A stretch of 64,000 nt of DNA from UBA964 sp037444685. GTDB lineage: Bacteria > Pseudomonadota > Gammaproteobacteria > Steroidobacterales > Steroidobacteraceae. The notes below the pieces were generated by a model that saw only the letters and a program-made list of their open reading frames with translations, did no database searches and was not told the origin of the DNA. Below, one piece after another: positions 1 to 8,548 of this stretch. Location: contig JBBILX010000003.1 of assembly GCA_037444685.1 (NCBI GenBank), positions 327,754 to 391,753 on the forward strand, written 5' to 3'. Positions within the stretch are counted from its first letter, which is position 1; each line of letters starts with the position of its first letter. A program made the position numbers and the translations under genes.

Positions 1-120
1 CGGTCGCTGCTGCCCGAAGGTGCCGTCTACGTCGATCTGCCGGATTTCGGGCTCGACTTCCTGCGGACGCACACGGCACAGTTTGCGGCCTTGCTCGACG
101 CACGGATGCCCGCCGGATGA
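1..120 (+). CDS. C-terminal end of an alpha/beta-hydrolase-like protein (5' truncated by window edge)
   Basis: Frame 1 is open from the first base to a TGA at 118-120 and gives 39 residues. The tail LPDFGLDFLRTHTAQFAALL lines up well with the C-terminus of the alpha/beta hydrolase at 1403-2227 (PDWGHGFLDHHAAEFAAML), so this is most likely the end of a paralogous hydrolase. At the position where that neighbour has the presumed catalytic His (WGHGF) this copy has Leu (FGLDF), so it may use altered chemistry or be inactive. The nucleophile region lies outside the window. It is followed by a 34-base gap and a good ribosome binding site for the next gene. Confidence 0.6.
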   Translation, partial: RSLLPEGAVYVDLPDFGLDFLRTHTAQFAALLDARMPAG

Positions 121-154
121 GCAAGGTCTGCCGAACCTGAGTAAGGAGGACGAG

Positions 155-1381
155 ATGGCCCACCCTGTTGCACGCCGACTGGCTCGGCGCCCGTCATTGC
201 TGTATCCGCTCGGCGCCGTGGCGGCGCTGCTGATGTTGACGTTCGCGCCGGCGGCGCAGGCCGAGGTCACCGACTGCGATCGCGTCGCGGCCCACCCGGC
301 CGACCCCGACAAGGTGCTGCCCGGCTTCAACCGCGACGAGATCGACCTGCCGAAGGCGATCGAGACCTGCCGTCGCGTCCTCGCGGAGCGTCCCGGCCAT
401 GCGCGTACGCTGTTCACACTGGGCCGTGTCCTCTATTACAGCAAGCGCACCGACGAGGCGATGCCCTACCTCGAGCGCGCCGCTGCCGCCGGCTATCGTC
501 AGGCCATCTTCGTGCTCGGCTTCGTCCTCTACGATGGCTCGCAGGTGCCGCGCAACGATTGCCGCGCCGCTGAACTGTGGCAGCGCTCGGCCGCGCTCGA
601 ACACCCGTGGACCGGTTACTACCTCGTCAGCGGATATCTCGACGGGCGGTTCGACGCCTGCGGCCTGAAGCTCTCGGAGGCCGAGATCGCCCGGCTCGCG
701 GCGCTGTCGCGCGATCACGTCACGGTCGGCGCCTCGGCCGGGCGGATCGAGGCGCTCGAACAGCGGCTCAAGGTCCGCGCGGCAGAGCAGGCCGCGCGCG
801 CCAATCCGGCGTCGCCCATCAAGCTGTTCGACAAGTCACAGTATTCACAGGAAGTCACGGAGTGCGATCTGCTCGCTGCGCACGGCGACGATCCGTTCGC
901 GGTCGCTCCCGGGCGCGAGCGCGCGGAGATCGACCTGCCGAGGGCGATCGAGGCGTGCCGCGAGGCCGTGCGCAAGGATCCGAAGAACCCGCGCCTGCAC
1001 TACCAGCTCGGGCGCGTGCTCGGTTACAGCGGCCGCGGCGCCGAAGCGCTCGCGAACCGCCAGGCCGCGGTCGACGCCGACTACCCGCAGGCGCTGTTCG
1101 TCATCGGCTACATCACGCTGTTCGGCATGAACCAGCAGCCGCAAGATACCTGCAAGGCCGGCGACCTGCTGCGTCGTTCCGCGCAGCAGCAGCGGCTCGC
1201 GGGTCAGCTCGGCTTTCCGTTCTACGTGCTGCAGGGACGATTCGACGCCTGTCCGAACGTCCGACGCGACACGGCGGAGATGCTCGGCTTCATCGCCGCT
1301 GCCCGCAAGCAGATCAAGGGCGACTACTACCAGGGGCTGCTCGCCGACGAGCTCGAGGCGAGGCTCAAGGCACGCCTCTGA
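155..1381 (+). CDS. Secreted Sel1/TPR-like repeat protein with an internal duplication
   Basis: A 408-residue protein. I chose the ATG at 155 because AAGGAGGA (143-150) sits just upstream and because the protein then starts with a clean Sec signal peptide ending in AQA (about residue 33). The mature part is two copies of one module, about residues 34-230 and 265-405. Each begins EVT(D/E)CD, then IDLP(K/R)AIE(T/A)CR, then a TPR-like helix pair (LGRVL-YS) and a Sel1-like segment (QA-FV-G). Cysteines recur at matching positions in both copies, which suggests conserved disulphides in the periplasm. The TPR/Sel1 fold normally mediates protein contacts; the partner is unknown. It lies between two alpha/beta hydrolase genes. 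Confidence 0.8.
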   Translation: MAHPVARRLARRPSLLYPLGAVAALLMLTFAPAAQAEVTDCDRVAAHPADPDKVLPGFNRDEIDLPKAIETCRRVLAERPGHARTLFTLGRVLYYSKRTDEAMPYLERAAAAGYRQAIFVLGFVLYDGSQVPRNDCRAAELWQRSAALEHPWTGYYLVSGYLDGRFDACGLKLSEAEIARLAALSRDHVTVGASAGRIEALEQRLKVRAAEQAARANPASPIKLFDKSQYSQEVTECDLLAAHGDDPFAVAPGRERAEIDLPRAIEACREAVRKDPKNPRLHYQLGRVLGYSGRGAEALANRQAAVDADYPQALFVIGYITLFGMNQQPQDTCKAGDLLRRSAQQQRLAGQLGFPFYVLQGRFDACPNVRRDTAEMLGFIAAARKQIKGDYYQGLLADELEARLKARL

Positions 1382-1402
1382 GTCGCATCAGGGGGGCAGG
1401 GC

Positions 1403-2227
1403 GTGCAGGTGCGTCGCGCCTACGTGGACGGCCGTTTCGGCCAGGTGCACCTGCGACTCGCGGCGCCCGCGACACCGGCCGGGATGCGCTCGCGGCCGGT
1501 GCTCTGCTTCCACCTGAGCCCGGTCTCGGGCGCGATCTACGAGACCCTGCTCGGCCTCCTCGGCGAGGACCGCATCGCCGTGGCGCCCGATACGCCAGGC
1601 TACGGTGCAAGCGATGCGCCGCCGGTGCCGCCCACGATCGCCGACTATGCCACGGCGATGGGCGAGGTCATGGACGCGCTCGGACTCGACGAAGCGGACT
1701 GCGTCGGCATGCACACCGGATCCAAGATCGCGCTCGAGCTCGCGCTGCAGCGACCTGATCGGATCCGCCATCTCGTGCTGATCTCGGCCCCGGTGTATAC
1801 CGACGCGGAGCTCGAGGCGATGCGGCGCGAGTTCGCGCCGATGAAGCTCTACGACGACGGCCGGCACCTCGTCGAGTACTGGAATGCGCTGGCAGCCTGG
1901 CGCGGTCCCGGCCAGACCAACGAGGACCTGATGCGCTACTTTCCGGATCACCTGCGGGGAGGATCCCACCGGCACTGGGGGCATCGCGCCGCGTTCGACT
2001 ATTCCTACGCCGAGAGGCTGCCACTCGCGAGGCAGCCGATCCTCGTGCTCAACAACGGCGACGATCTGCAGCGCTACACCCCGCGGGCCATGGAGTACGT
2101 CCGTCACGGCCGACTGGTCGAACGGCCGGACTGGGGGCATGGCTTTCTCGACCACCACGCGGCGGAGTTCGCGGCGATGCTTCGCCAGTTCTTCGACATG
2201 CCGCTGCAGTCCGGAACGGGAACCTGA
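1403..2227 (+). CDS. Alpha/beta hydrolase with a Thr nucleophile elbow
   Basis: A 274-residue soluble alpha/beta-hydrolase-fold protein. The start is GTG 1403, preceded by a G-rich Shine-Dalgarno-like stretch. Features in order are an HLSPVSG oxyanion-loop region, the APDTPGYG strand-turn, a nucleophile elbow GMHTG where the usual Ser of GxSxG is Thr, and a C-terminal WGHGF that supplies the likely catalytic His. The HTG elbow is shared with the double hydrolase at 8549-10246 (GFHTG), so both belong to the same subfamily. Substrate cannot be read from sequence; ester, lactone or carbon-carbon bond hydrolysis in a catabolic route is likely. The next gene starts four bases downstream. Confidence 0.85.
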   Translation: MQVRRAYVDGRFGQVHLRLAAPATPAGMRSRPVLCFHLSPVSGAIYETLLGLLGEDRIAVAPDTPGYGASDAPPVPPTIADYATAMGEVMDALGLDEADCVGMHTGSKIALELALQRPDRIRHLVLISAPVYTDAELEAMRREFAPMKLYDDGRHLVEYWNALAAWRGPGQTNEDLMRYFPDHLRGGSHRHWGHRAAFDYSYAERLPLARQPILVLNNGDDLQRYTPRAMEYVRHGRLVERPDWGHGFLDHHAAEFAAMLRQFFDMPLQSGTGT

Positions 2228-2231
2228 AGCC

Positions 2232-2927
2232 GTGCCGTCGGCTTCCTTGCGTGCCCTGCAGCTCGCCACCGTGGTGGCAGTGGTCGGCCTGGTCTGGTCC
2301 GGGATCGGCCCGTACGACCGCGCCACCTGGCTGCTCGAGGTCGCACCCGTGCTGATTGCACTGCCGCTGCTGTGGCTCACGCGCTCGCGATTTTCGCTGA
2401 CACCGCTCGCGTACGCGTTGATCGCGCTGCACGCGGCCATCCTGATGCTCGGCGGCCACTATACCTATGCGCGGGTGCCGCTCGGCGACTGGGTCCGCGA
2501 CGCATTCGACCTCGCGCGCAACCACTACGACCGGCTCGGGCACTTCGCCCAGGGCTTCATCCCGGCGATCGTCACGCGCGAGATCCTGCTGCGGCGGACG
2601 CCGCTGCGGCCCGGTGCGTGGCTGTTCGTGCTGGTCGCGGCGACCTGTCTCGCGATCAGTGCCTGCTATGAATTCCTCGAGTGGTGGACGGCACTGCTCG
2701 TCGGTGGCGCCGCCGAGGCCTTTCTCGCCACGCAGGGCGACGTCTGGGACACGCAGTGGGACATGTTCCTCGCGCTCTGCGGCGCGCTCGCGGCGCAGTG
2801 GCTGCTCGCGCGCTGGCATGATCGTCAGCTTACGCGCCTCGGGTTCGGCGATGCTGCGGCAGTCCGTCGGCCGGACGATCCCAGCTCACTGCATCCTCCA
2901 TCCAGATGTGATCGACCGGCGCGATGA
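2232..2927 (+). CDS. DUF2238 (YjdF-like) inner-membrane protein
   Basis: A 231-residue integral membrane protein read from GTG 2232, four bases after the upstream stop. It has about five hydrophobic helices. Signature stretches typical of DUF2238 are GHFAQGFIPAIVTREILLR, CYEFLEWW and QGDVWDTQWDM. The function of this family is not established. The last 98 bases overlap the 3' end of the converging gene at 2830-3237, and the last 30 or so residues (Pro/Arg-rich) look like read-on into that gene rather than conserved family sequence. Confidence 0.8.
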   Translation: MPSASLRALQLATVVAVVGLVWSGIGPYDRATWLLEVAPVLIALPLLWLTRSRFSLTPLAYALIALHAAILMLGGHYTYARVPLGDWVRDAFDLARNHYDRLGHFAQGFIPAIVTREILLRRTPLRPGAWLFVLVAATCLAISACYEFLEWWTALLVGGAAEAFLATQGDVWDTQWDMFLALCGALAAQWLLARWHDRQLTRLGFGDAAAVRRPDDPSSLHPPSRCDRPAR

Positions 2928-3237
2928 GGTCGGGCTCATCGAGCGTCGCGATGGTCAGGTCGATCCGCTCGCCGTAACTGTCGTGGAAGTAGGTCATTGG
3001 GGTCCCGCAGGCCGCGCAGAAGCCGCGTTGCACGCCCGGCGACGAAGCGAACAGACGCGGCTCTGCGCCGAGCCAGCTCAGTCCGGCGCGTGCGACCGTC
3101 ATCCACGCGACGCCGTGGGCGCCGCTGGCGCGCCGACAGGAGGCGCAGTGACAGAACGCCGGTCTCGAGACCGGGAACCCGGTCGCGTAATGAATGGAAC
3201 CGCACAGGCAGCGGCCTGTCAGAATGTCTCGACCCAC
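2830..3237 (-). CDS. GFA/CENP-V-family zinc-binding protein
   Basis: A 135-residue protein of the glutathione-dependent formaldehyde-activating (GFA/CENP-V) fold. The zinc ligands are visible as CLCG near the N-terminus, CHCASC around residue 30 and CAACGTPM around residue 75. Family length is about 120-150 residues, so it is full length. The family name should not be taken as proof of formaldehyde metabolism; most members are uncharacterised. It converges on and overlaps the DUF2238 gene, and is divergent from the small membrane protein gene at 3339, with a 101-base gap that must hold both promoters. Confidence 0.85.
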   Translation of the reverse strand: MGRDILTGRCLCGSIHYATGFPVSRPAFCHCASCRRASGAHGVAWMTVARAGLSWLGAEPRLFASSPGVQRGFCAACGTPMTYFHDSYGERIDLTIATLDEPDLIAPVDHIWMEDAVSWDRPADGLPQHRRTRGA

Positions 3238-3338
3238 GATACCCCCTCACCGATGCATGGACAGGCAAGACCGTTCGACGCCGAGCATAGCCGAGGGCGT
3301 GGCGCCACCGTCGCGGCAGCCGAGTCGGTGTTGACCCG

Positions 3339-3605
3339 ATGAACGCGCGCGATGCCTACGCGTTCGCGAAGCGCGTCGTGGTGACCATCGTCGGGTCAAC
3401 GGTGCTCGCGATCGGCGTCGCGATGCTCGTGCTGCCCGGGCCGGCATTCGTCGTGATCCCGGTGGGGCTCGGGATTCTCGGTCTCGAATTCGCCTGGGCC
3501 CGGCGCTGGCTCGTCAAGGTACGGGCCAAGAGCGAGGAACTGGCCCGTGCAGCCTTGCAACGTAACGGCTCGGGCGGCGGCCCTGGGGGTCCCGAGCCGC
3601 CTTAG
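3339..3605 (+). CDS. Small PGPGW-type transmembrane protein
   Basis: An 88-residue protein with two hydrophobic helices around a LPGPAFVVIPVGLGILGLEFAWARRWL core. This is the signature of the PGPGW/TIGR02611 group of small bacterial membrane proteins of unknown role. The C-terminus is Gly/Pro-rich and probably disordered. It stands alone between the divergent GFA-family gene and the DUF3429 gene. Confidence 0.75.
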   Translation: MNARDAYAFAKRVVVTIVGSTVLAIGVAMLVLPGPAFVVIPVGLGILGLEFAWARRWLVKVRAKSEELARAALQRNGSGGGPGGPEPP

Positions 3606-3734
3606 GGTGAGCCGGCCTGCCACGGAGGCGTGCCTGGCGGTCCTCGTCAGCGGCCCGAGCAGTGTGCCGCGAGGCTCGCCCGATGTCGCGTTGCCTGCCA
3701 CAATTGAGCTCATGGCGGCCATTGCCCGTGCTGC

Positions 3735-4211
3735 ATGAGCGATTCCGAAACCCGGTTCGCGAGCGCGCCCCTGTCGCGCGCGGCGCGATGGTCCGGCTAT
3801 GCGGGCGTAGCGCCATTCGTGACCTGCCTCGCGGTCCTTCTCTGGGCGCCGCGGCCGCATTGGCGCGAGTTCGCGCAGCAGGCCTCGGTCGCCTACGGCG
3901 CCGTGATCCTGAGTTTCGTCGGCGCCCTGCACTGGGCGCTCGCGCTCGCCGGCCGCTTGCCGGGTGACGCGCGCACGATCATCGCGTCCGTGCTGCCGTC
4001 GGTGGCCGCGGCGATCGCGGTCCTGCTCGAGGGCCAGCGCGGACTGGCCCTGCTGATCGTCGGCTTCGGCGCGTTCTGGATCTACGAGAATAGGCACTGG
4101 CGTGGCCGTCTTCCCGCGGACTATCTCGCCCTGCGGCGCAGCCTGACGCTGGCGGCGTGTGCCACGCTCGCATTGACGCTGTTCGCGAGTGATGCAGCGG
4201 GTCTGCGTTGA
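3735..4211 (+). CDS. DUF3429 membrane protein
   Basis: A 158-residue protein with four to five predicted membrane helices. Motifs typical of DUF3429 are YGAVILSFVGALHWALAL and FWIYENRHW. The biochemical function of the family is unknown. It is the first gene of a same-strand run (3735-7626); the nitrilase-like gene begins ten bases after its stop, so co-transcription is likely. Confidence 0.8.
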   Translation: MSDSETRFASAPLSRAARWSGYAGVAPFVTCLAVLLWAPRPHWREFAQQASVAYGAVILSFVGALHWALALAGRLPGDARTIIASVLPSVAAAIAVLLEGQRGLALLIVGFGAFWIYENRHWRGRLPADYLALRRSLTLAACATLALTLFASDAAGLR

Positions 4212-4221
4212 GGAGACTGCC

Positions 4222-5436
4222 ATGAGCCAGCAACCGGGCGACGGTGTGCCCGCAGTGGATTGCGATCTGGAGCGGCGCCGGGCCCTCGGCTGGATCGGTG
4301 GCGCGGTCGCGGTCGGCACCGCGACCCGCGCCACTTCACCGGCTCTCGCGCAGAACCCTGGCGCTCCGCCGGTGACGGTGCGGCGCCGAGGCGCCTGGGC
4401 CTGCGCCATCCAGATGCGGGTCGACGCCGTGAACGGCGACGCGACGCGCGAGGCGGCACGGCGCCGGATGCGTGCGAGTATCGGGCGCGCGGCGCGCCAG
4501 ATACGCGGCGCGAAGTCGTGGATCGGCGCTGACCTCGGCCTCGTGGTCCTGCCCGAGTATTTCCTGACCGGGTTCCCGACGACGGAGACGATCCCGCAGT
4601 GGATCGACAAGGCCGTCCTCGACATGGACGGCGAAGAGTACGCGGCGCTCAGCCGCATCGCGCAGGACAACGCGGTCTACCTCGCCGGCAACGCCTACGA
4701 GCGCGATCCGAAGTTCCCCGGGATCTTCTTCCAGTGCTCGTTCCTGATCGCGGCCGGAGGGGACGTCGTGCTGCGCTATCGACGGCTCGTGTCGAACCTC
4801 GTGCCGACACCGTACGACGTTTGGGATCGCTATCTCGACGTCTATGGCCTCGACGGTGTCTTTCCGGTCGCGCGCACGCCGCTCGGGCACTTCGCCGCGA
4901 TCGCCTCCGAGGAGATCCTCTACCCCGAGATCGCGCGCTGTCACGCGATGCGGGGCGCCGAGATCTTCCTGCACGGTTCGAGCGAGGCCTACACGACGAC
5001 GCTCGCGCCGAAGCGGATCGCACGCATGGCGCGCGCGCTGGAGAATCTCGCCTGGGTCGTCTCGTGCAATTCCGCCGGGGTCGATAACATAGACATCGCG
5101 CTGGGCTCTGCCGACGGCGGCTCCGAGATCGTCGATCACATGGGCAGCGTCGTCGTCACGGCCGGGCAGGGCGAGACCCTGACCGCGCACGCGCGTATCG
5201 ATCTCGATGAGCTGCGCGAGTACAGGCGGCGCCTCGGGATCGCGAACCTGTACGTGCGCCAGCCTTTCGACCTGTACGCCGGCAGCTACGCGGCCGCCGA
5301 TTTCCGCCGCCCGAACGGACTGCTCGACGGCGGTCGCATCGTCGTGCCCGAGCGGCGCTGGTTCCGCGAGCGTCAGCAGGAGACGCTGCAGCGGCTCGAG
5401 AGGCGTGGCCTCGTGCCCAAGGAGGATCGACCATGA
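4222..5436 (+). CDS. Tat-exported nitrilase-superfamily protein with the catalytic Cys replaced by Ser
   Basis: A 404-residue carbon-nitrogen-hydrolase-fold protein. ATG 4222 is preceded by GAGGAG. Residues about 10-40 look like a Tat signal (ERRRALGWIGG then a hydrophobic stretch ending ALA). The nitrilase triad is Glu-Lys-Cys. Here the Glu is present in LPEYF (E112). The Lys position appears to be Arg in YRRL (R188). The Cys position is Ser in IASEEILYPE (S229), aligned by the PE that follows the elbow. A paralogue at 56389-57621 has the same Cys-to-Ser change. It is thus either a non-catalytic binding protein or has unusual chemistry. It overlaps the Tat cupin gene by ATGA, so the two are translationally coupled. 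Confidence 0.8.
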   Translation: MSQQPGDGVPAVDCDLERRRALGWIGGAVAVGTATRATSPALAQNPGAPPVTVRRRGAWACAIQMRVDAVNGDATREAARRRMRASIGRAARQIRGAKSWIGADLGLVVLPEYFLTGFPTTETIPQWIDKAVLDMDGEEYAALSRIAQDNAVYLAGNAYERDPKFPGIFFQCSFLIAAGGDVVLRYRRLVSNLVPTPYDVWDRYLDVYGLDGVFPVARTPLGHFAAIASEEILYPEIARCHAMRGAEIFLHGSSEAYTTTLAPKRIARMARALENLAWVVSCNSAGVDNIDIALGSADGGSEIVDHMGSVVVTAGQGETLTAHARIDLDELREYRRRLGIANLYVRQPFDLYAGSYAAADFRRPNGLLDGGRIVVPERRWFRERQQETLQRLERRGLVPKEDRP

Positions 5437-6053
5437 GAGGTAATGCGACGGGCGCCCGGCTCTCGCGGCGCAGGCTGCTTGGCGCCGCTTCCGCTGCTGC
5501 CGCCACGCTCGTCACCGCGCCGGCCACCTCGGCGGCCGCAGCCGGCTCGCCCGCAGCCGCGACGACGCCGGATGGCTGGCGCCGGATCCGGCGCGTCGTC
5601 ACCAGTGAGGATGCGAGCGGCCGCGGCGTGCTGCTGGCCGATGGCGAACCGACCAATTCGATCGTGCTGAACGGCACCCGCATCACGCGACTCTGGGAAG
5701 CGCCGGGCCTGCCGGCGAAGTTGCCTCTCGAGGGCGACGCCGGAGCGACCGCGGGTAATGCCTACCGCGACGATTTCCTCGGTACGAGCTTCTATGTCGC
5801 CGAGTTGCCGGGCGGTCAGCGGGCCCCGTCGATCCCGATGCACTCCAACTCGACGCTCGACTACATGGCGATCCTCTCCGGCCGGATCCTGCTGCGCATC
5901 GAGGGCCGCGAACTCGAGCTCGGACCCGGCGACGTGATCGTGCAGGGCGGCAACCTGCACACGTTCGAGAACCGCTGGGAGGAGTCGTGCCTGCTGCTGT
6001 TCGTCGTCGTGACGGGAGCGAAGCGGCGGCCTGCCGGCGCGGGAGCCGGCTGA
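5433..6053 (+). CDS. Tat-exported cupin-domain protein
   Basis: A 206-residue protein. It begins with a Tat signal (LSRRRLLGAA followed by an Ala-rich hydrophobic stretch, about residues 10-45). The single cupin barrel is at about residues 85-195. Motif 1 is seen at PMHSNSTLDYMAILSG, where His-x-Asn replaces the usual His-x-His, and motif 2 at GDVIVQGGNLHTFEN. A metal site is therefore possible but not canonical. Its start overlaps the stop of the nitrilase-like gene, which suggests that the two exported proteins work together in the periplasm, perhaps on the same substrate. Confidence 0.8.
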   Translation: MRGNATGARLSRRRLLGAASAAAATLVTAPATSAAAAGSPAAATTPDGWRRIRRVVTSEDASGRGVLLADGEPTNSIVLNGTRITRLWEAPGLPAKLPLEGDAGATAGNAYRDDFLGTSFYVAELPGGQRAPSIPMHSNSTLDYMAILSGRILLRIEGRELELGPGDVIVQGGNLHTFENRWEESCLLLFVVVTGAKRRPAGAGAG

Positions 6054-6056
6054 GCG

Positions 6057-7142
6057 ATGGAGGATCTCGCGCGCGCCTTGTGGCTGCGCCGCCTGATCGT
6101 GGCGGCGCTGCTCGCGGGCCTCGTGTTGCTCGCGTTCCAGGTGCTGCAGCCGTTCATCGTACCGGTCATCTGGGCCGGCATCCTGGCCTTCGTGACCTGG
6201 CCGATGCACGAACGGGTGTTGCGCTGGGTAGGCGGGCGACGCGCGCTCGCGGCCTCGATGATGACCGTCGCCATGATCGTCGCCATCCTGCTGCCGCTCG
6301 TCTGGCTGATCGTTCTGCTGCAGACCGAGGCGCTCGCCGCCTACCAGCGCTTCGTCGCGCTGCTCGCGCGTGGGCCGACGTTGCCGGAATTCCTGCTGAA
6401 GCTGCCGGTCGTGGGGCCGTGGATCGCCGAGCAGCTCGCGCGGGTCGCCGAGGATCCGGCGGCACTCGGCGAGACGCTGCGCGCCGGTCTCCAGCGCTGG
6501 GTCGGCCAGTTTGGCACGATCGTCGGCGGCGTCGGCCGCAACATCGTCAAGATGGCGATCGCGCTGTTCAGCCTGTTCTTCATGTATCGCGACGGCCCGC
6601 GACTCGCAGCTCAGGTCTCGCAGATGCTCGCGCAATTCCTCGGTCCGCGCGTCGTCCACTATGTCGAAGCGATCGGCGACACGGTTAAGGCCATCGTCTA
6701 TGGCCTCGTGCTGGCCGCCCTCGCGCAGGGCACGCTGGCCGGCATCGGCTATTGGGCCGCGGGCCTCGAGGCGCCCGTGTTTCTCGGGGCACTGACCGCG
6801 ATGCTGGCGCTGATCCCGTTCGTCGTGCCGTTCATGTGGGGCGGCGCGAGCCTCTGGCTGCTGCTGACCGGTAAGACACTCGCGGCGCTGGGCCTGTTCC
6901 TCTGGGGTCTGCTGGCGGTCAGCTGGATCGACAATCTCGTCCGACCGCTCGTCATCAGCGGCGCCACTCGGCTGCCGTTCCTGCTCGTGATGTTCGGCGT
7001 GCTCGGCGGGCTCGCGGCCTTCGGGCTCGTCGGTCTGTTCATCGGCCCAGTGATCCTCGGCATGATCGTCGCCATCTGGCGCGAGTGGCTGGCCGAGCAG
7101 CGCGCGGCCGAGAACCCCGTTCGCGAAGGCCACAACCCTTGA
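6057..7142 (+). CDS. AI-2E-family (PerM/TqsA-like) transporter
   Basis: A 361-residue membrane protein of the AI-2E transporter superfamily. It has paired N-terminal helices, a soluble middle section (about residues 100-160), and a C-terminal bundle with the family-typical segments GTLAGIGYWAAGLEAPVF, LIPFVVPF, DNLVRPLVISG and LFIGPVILG. Members range from quorum-signal exporters to Na+/H+ antiporters, so the substrate is open. It begins three bases after the cupin stop and lies in the same operon-like run. Confidence 0.85.
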   Translation: MEDLARALWLRRLIVAALLAGLVLLAFQVLQPFIVPVIWAGILAFVTWPMHERVLRWVGGRRALAASMMTVAMIVAILLPLVWLIVLLQTEALAAYQRFVALLARGPTLPEFLLKLPVVGPWIAEQLARVAEDPAALGETLRAGLQRWVGQFGTIVGGVGRNIVKMAIALFSLFFMYRDGPRLAAQVSQMLAQFLGPRVVHYVEAIGDTVKAIVYGLVLAALAQGTLAGIGYWAAGLEAPVFLGALTAMLALIPFVVPFMWGGASLWLLLTGKTLAALGLFLWGLLAVSWIDNLVRPLVISGATRLPFLLVMFGVLGGLAAFGLVGLFIGPVILGMIVAIWREWLAEQRAAENPVREGHNP

Positions 7143-7155
7143 GAGGAGAACTGAG

Positions 7156-7626
7156 ATGGTCCACGGCATCCTGCGGCGCACGACCTTTATCGTGCCGAAC
7201 GCCGACGAAGCGGCGCGGTTCTACTCCGAGGTCTTCGGCTGGACACGCTTCTATGACCACCGACTCGCGGTGCACGGCGCGTTCCCGCCCGCGGCGCCGC
7301 ACAACGCGCCGGCGCACCTCGTGATCCTCAAGGCCGAGGATCCGAGCATCGGCATGCTGGGCTTCCTGCAGTACCTCGACGCCCCGTTCGACACGGCCGT
7401 GCCGACGGGGCGCAGCAAAGTGCGCATGGGCGAGGCCATACTGGTCGTGCAGACCCGCGACGTCGACGGCGTCTACCGCCGCGCAATGGCCTGCGGCGCA
7501 AACGTGGTCTCGCCGCCGCTCGACTGGCAGGTGCCGTCACACGACGGCAGCAGCGTGATCAAGCTCCGGACGATGTCGATGTTCGACGGCAACGGCATCT
7601 ACAGCGAGATCAACCAGCACGGTTGA
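7156..7626 (+). CDS. VOC-superfamily (glyoxalase/dioxygenase-fold) protein
   Basis: A 156-residue protein beginning at ATG 7156 after a GAGAGGAG ribosome binding site. It shows a single vicinal-oxygen-chelate module pair: RRTTFIVPNADEAARFYSEVFGW at the start is the classic beta-alpha-beta entry, and VQTRDVDGVYRRAMACGANVVSPP is the second half. This fold carries glyoxalases, extradiol dioxygenases and resistance proteins; too little is conserved to pick one. It is the last gene of the 3735-7626 run and converges on the metallo-beta-lactamase-fold gene. Confidence 0.8.
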   Translation: MVHGILRRTTFIVPNADEAARFYSEVFGWTRFYDHRLAVHGAFPPAAPHNAPAHLVILKAEDPSIGMLGFLQYLDAPFDTAVPTGRSKVRMGEAILVVQTRDVDGVYRRAMACGANVVSPPLDWQVPSHDGSSVIKLRTMSMFDGNGIYSEINQHG

Positions 7627-7653
7627 CAGCGGGGCGCGTGGGCCGCGGCGGCG

Positions 7654-8546
7654 TCACCAGCCCATGCCCCAATACGCCATCGCGCGCCGCACGTTGTCCT
7701 TGACGATGGCGTTGAAGCCGCGCAGGTGCTCGAAGCGCGCCCGCAGCCTGCCGGCGACGACCTCGGGGATCTGCTCGAGCGGTGTGCCGGCGTCCTCTCC
7801 CGTTTGGTCTCGGCCATCAGCGCTTCGATGTACTCGCGGCGCTCGCCGAGCCGCCATTTGTCGGCGAGCGGCACGCCGTGGCCGCCGACGTAGCGATCGA
7901 AGTCCCAGCTCTCGAGTTCGCGCAGACTGCGCACCCAGTTGTGCAGCGAGTAGTCGGGAATCATCGGCAGCGGCATGCCGCCCGGGGTCGCGAGATCCAC
8001 GATGAAGGGCACGTTCACGTGATCGGGCGTCATGACGATGAGGCAGTCGCCGTGGTTGGTGCCGAGGTGGCGCGGGGTCAGCGTGCGCTCGCCGAGGCGC
8101 AGATCGAACCGCTCGCCGCTGAACGTGCGGTCCGGCAGCACGAGGTCGGGATGCGGCAGGTCGCGGAAGTGCGGCACGCAGTTCGCGTGCGCGACGAATT
8201 CCGCGCCCTCGTCCTTGAAGAGGCGGCCGCCGAGGATGTGGTCCCAGTGCTGGTGGCTGTAGACCACGTACCTGACCGGCACCGGTGTGAGCTTGCGGAT
8301 CTCCTCGCGGAGGATGCGCGCGGCCGCGGGTTCGATCGGGTCGGTGACGATCACCCCGGCGTTCGTGATCAGGAAGACGTTGCGCGTGCCGGTGTAGCGG
8401 AACGTGTAGTAACCCGGACCGATCTCGGTGACGTCCCAGCCCTGCACGGGCACGGGCAGGGCCTTGCCGGCGGGCGGCTGCTGCGCCGCCAGCGGCAGCG
8501 CGATGCCGACGAGCGCGAGCCGGATCGCGATGAGCGCCGTGCGCAC
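7654..8546 (-). pseudogene. Metallo-beta-lactamase-fold hydrolase, secreted, with a -1 frameshift near its 3' end
   Basis: Starts at GTG 8546, two bases after the stop of the upstream alpha/beta hydrolase, with a Sec signal peptide (RTALIAIRLALVGIALPLAAQ). The Zn-binding motif SHQHWDH is at about residue 100, followed by HLGTNHGD and GGHG. The frame is clean to MAETKRE (near 7800). It then continues correctly only in a second frame as AGTPLEQIPEVVAGRLRARF to a natural-looking end AMAYWGMGW at 7654. Restoring one missing base near 7790-7805 would give 297 residues. This is a real frameshift or a consensus error; the catalytic part lies upstream of it, so partial activity is possible. Confidence 0.75.
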
Positions 8547-8548
8547 GG

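Noticed and set aside
3560..3605. Inverted repeat GGCGGC/GCCGCC as a terminator after the PGPGW gene
   Set aside because: Lies inside the coding end, has a long loop and lacks a T-run.
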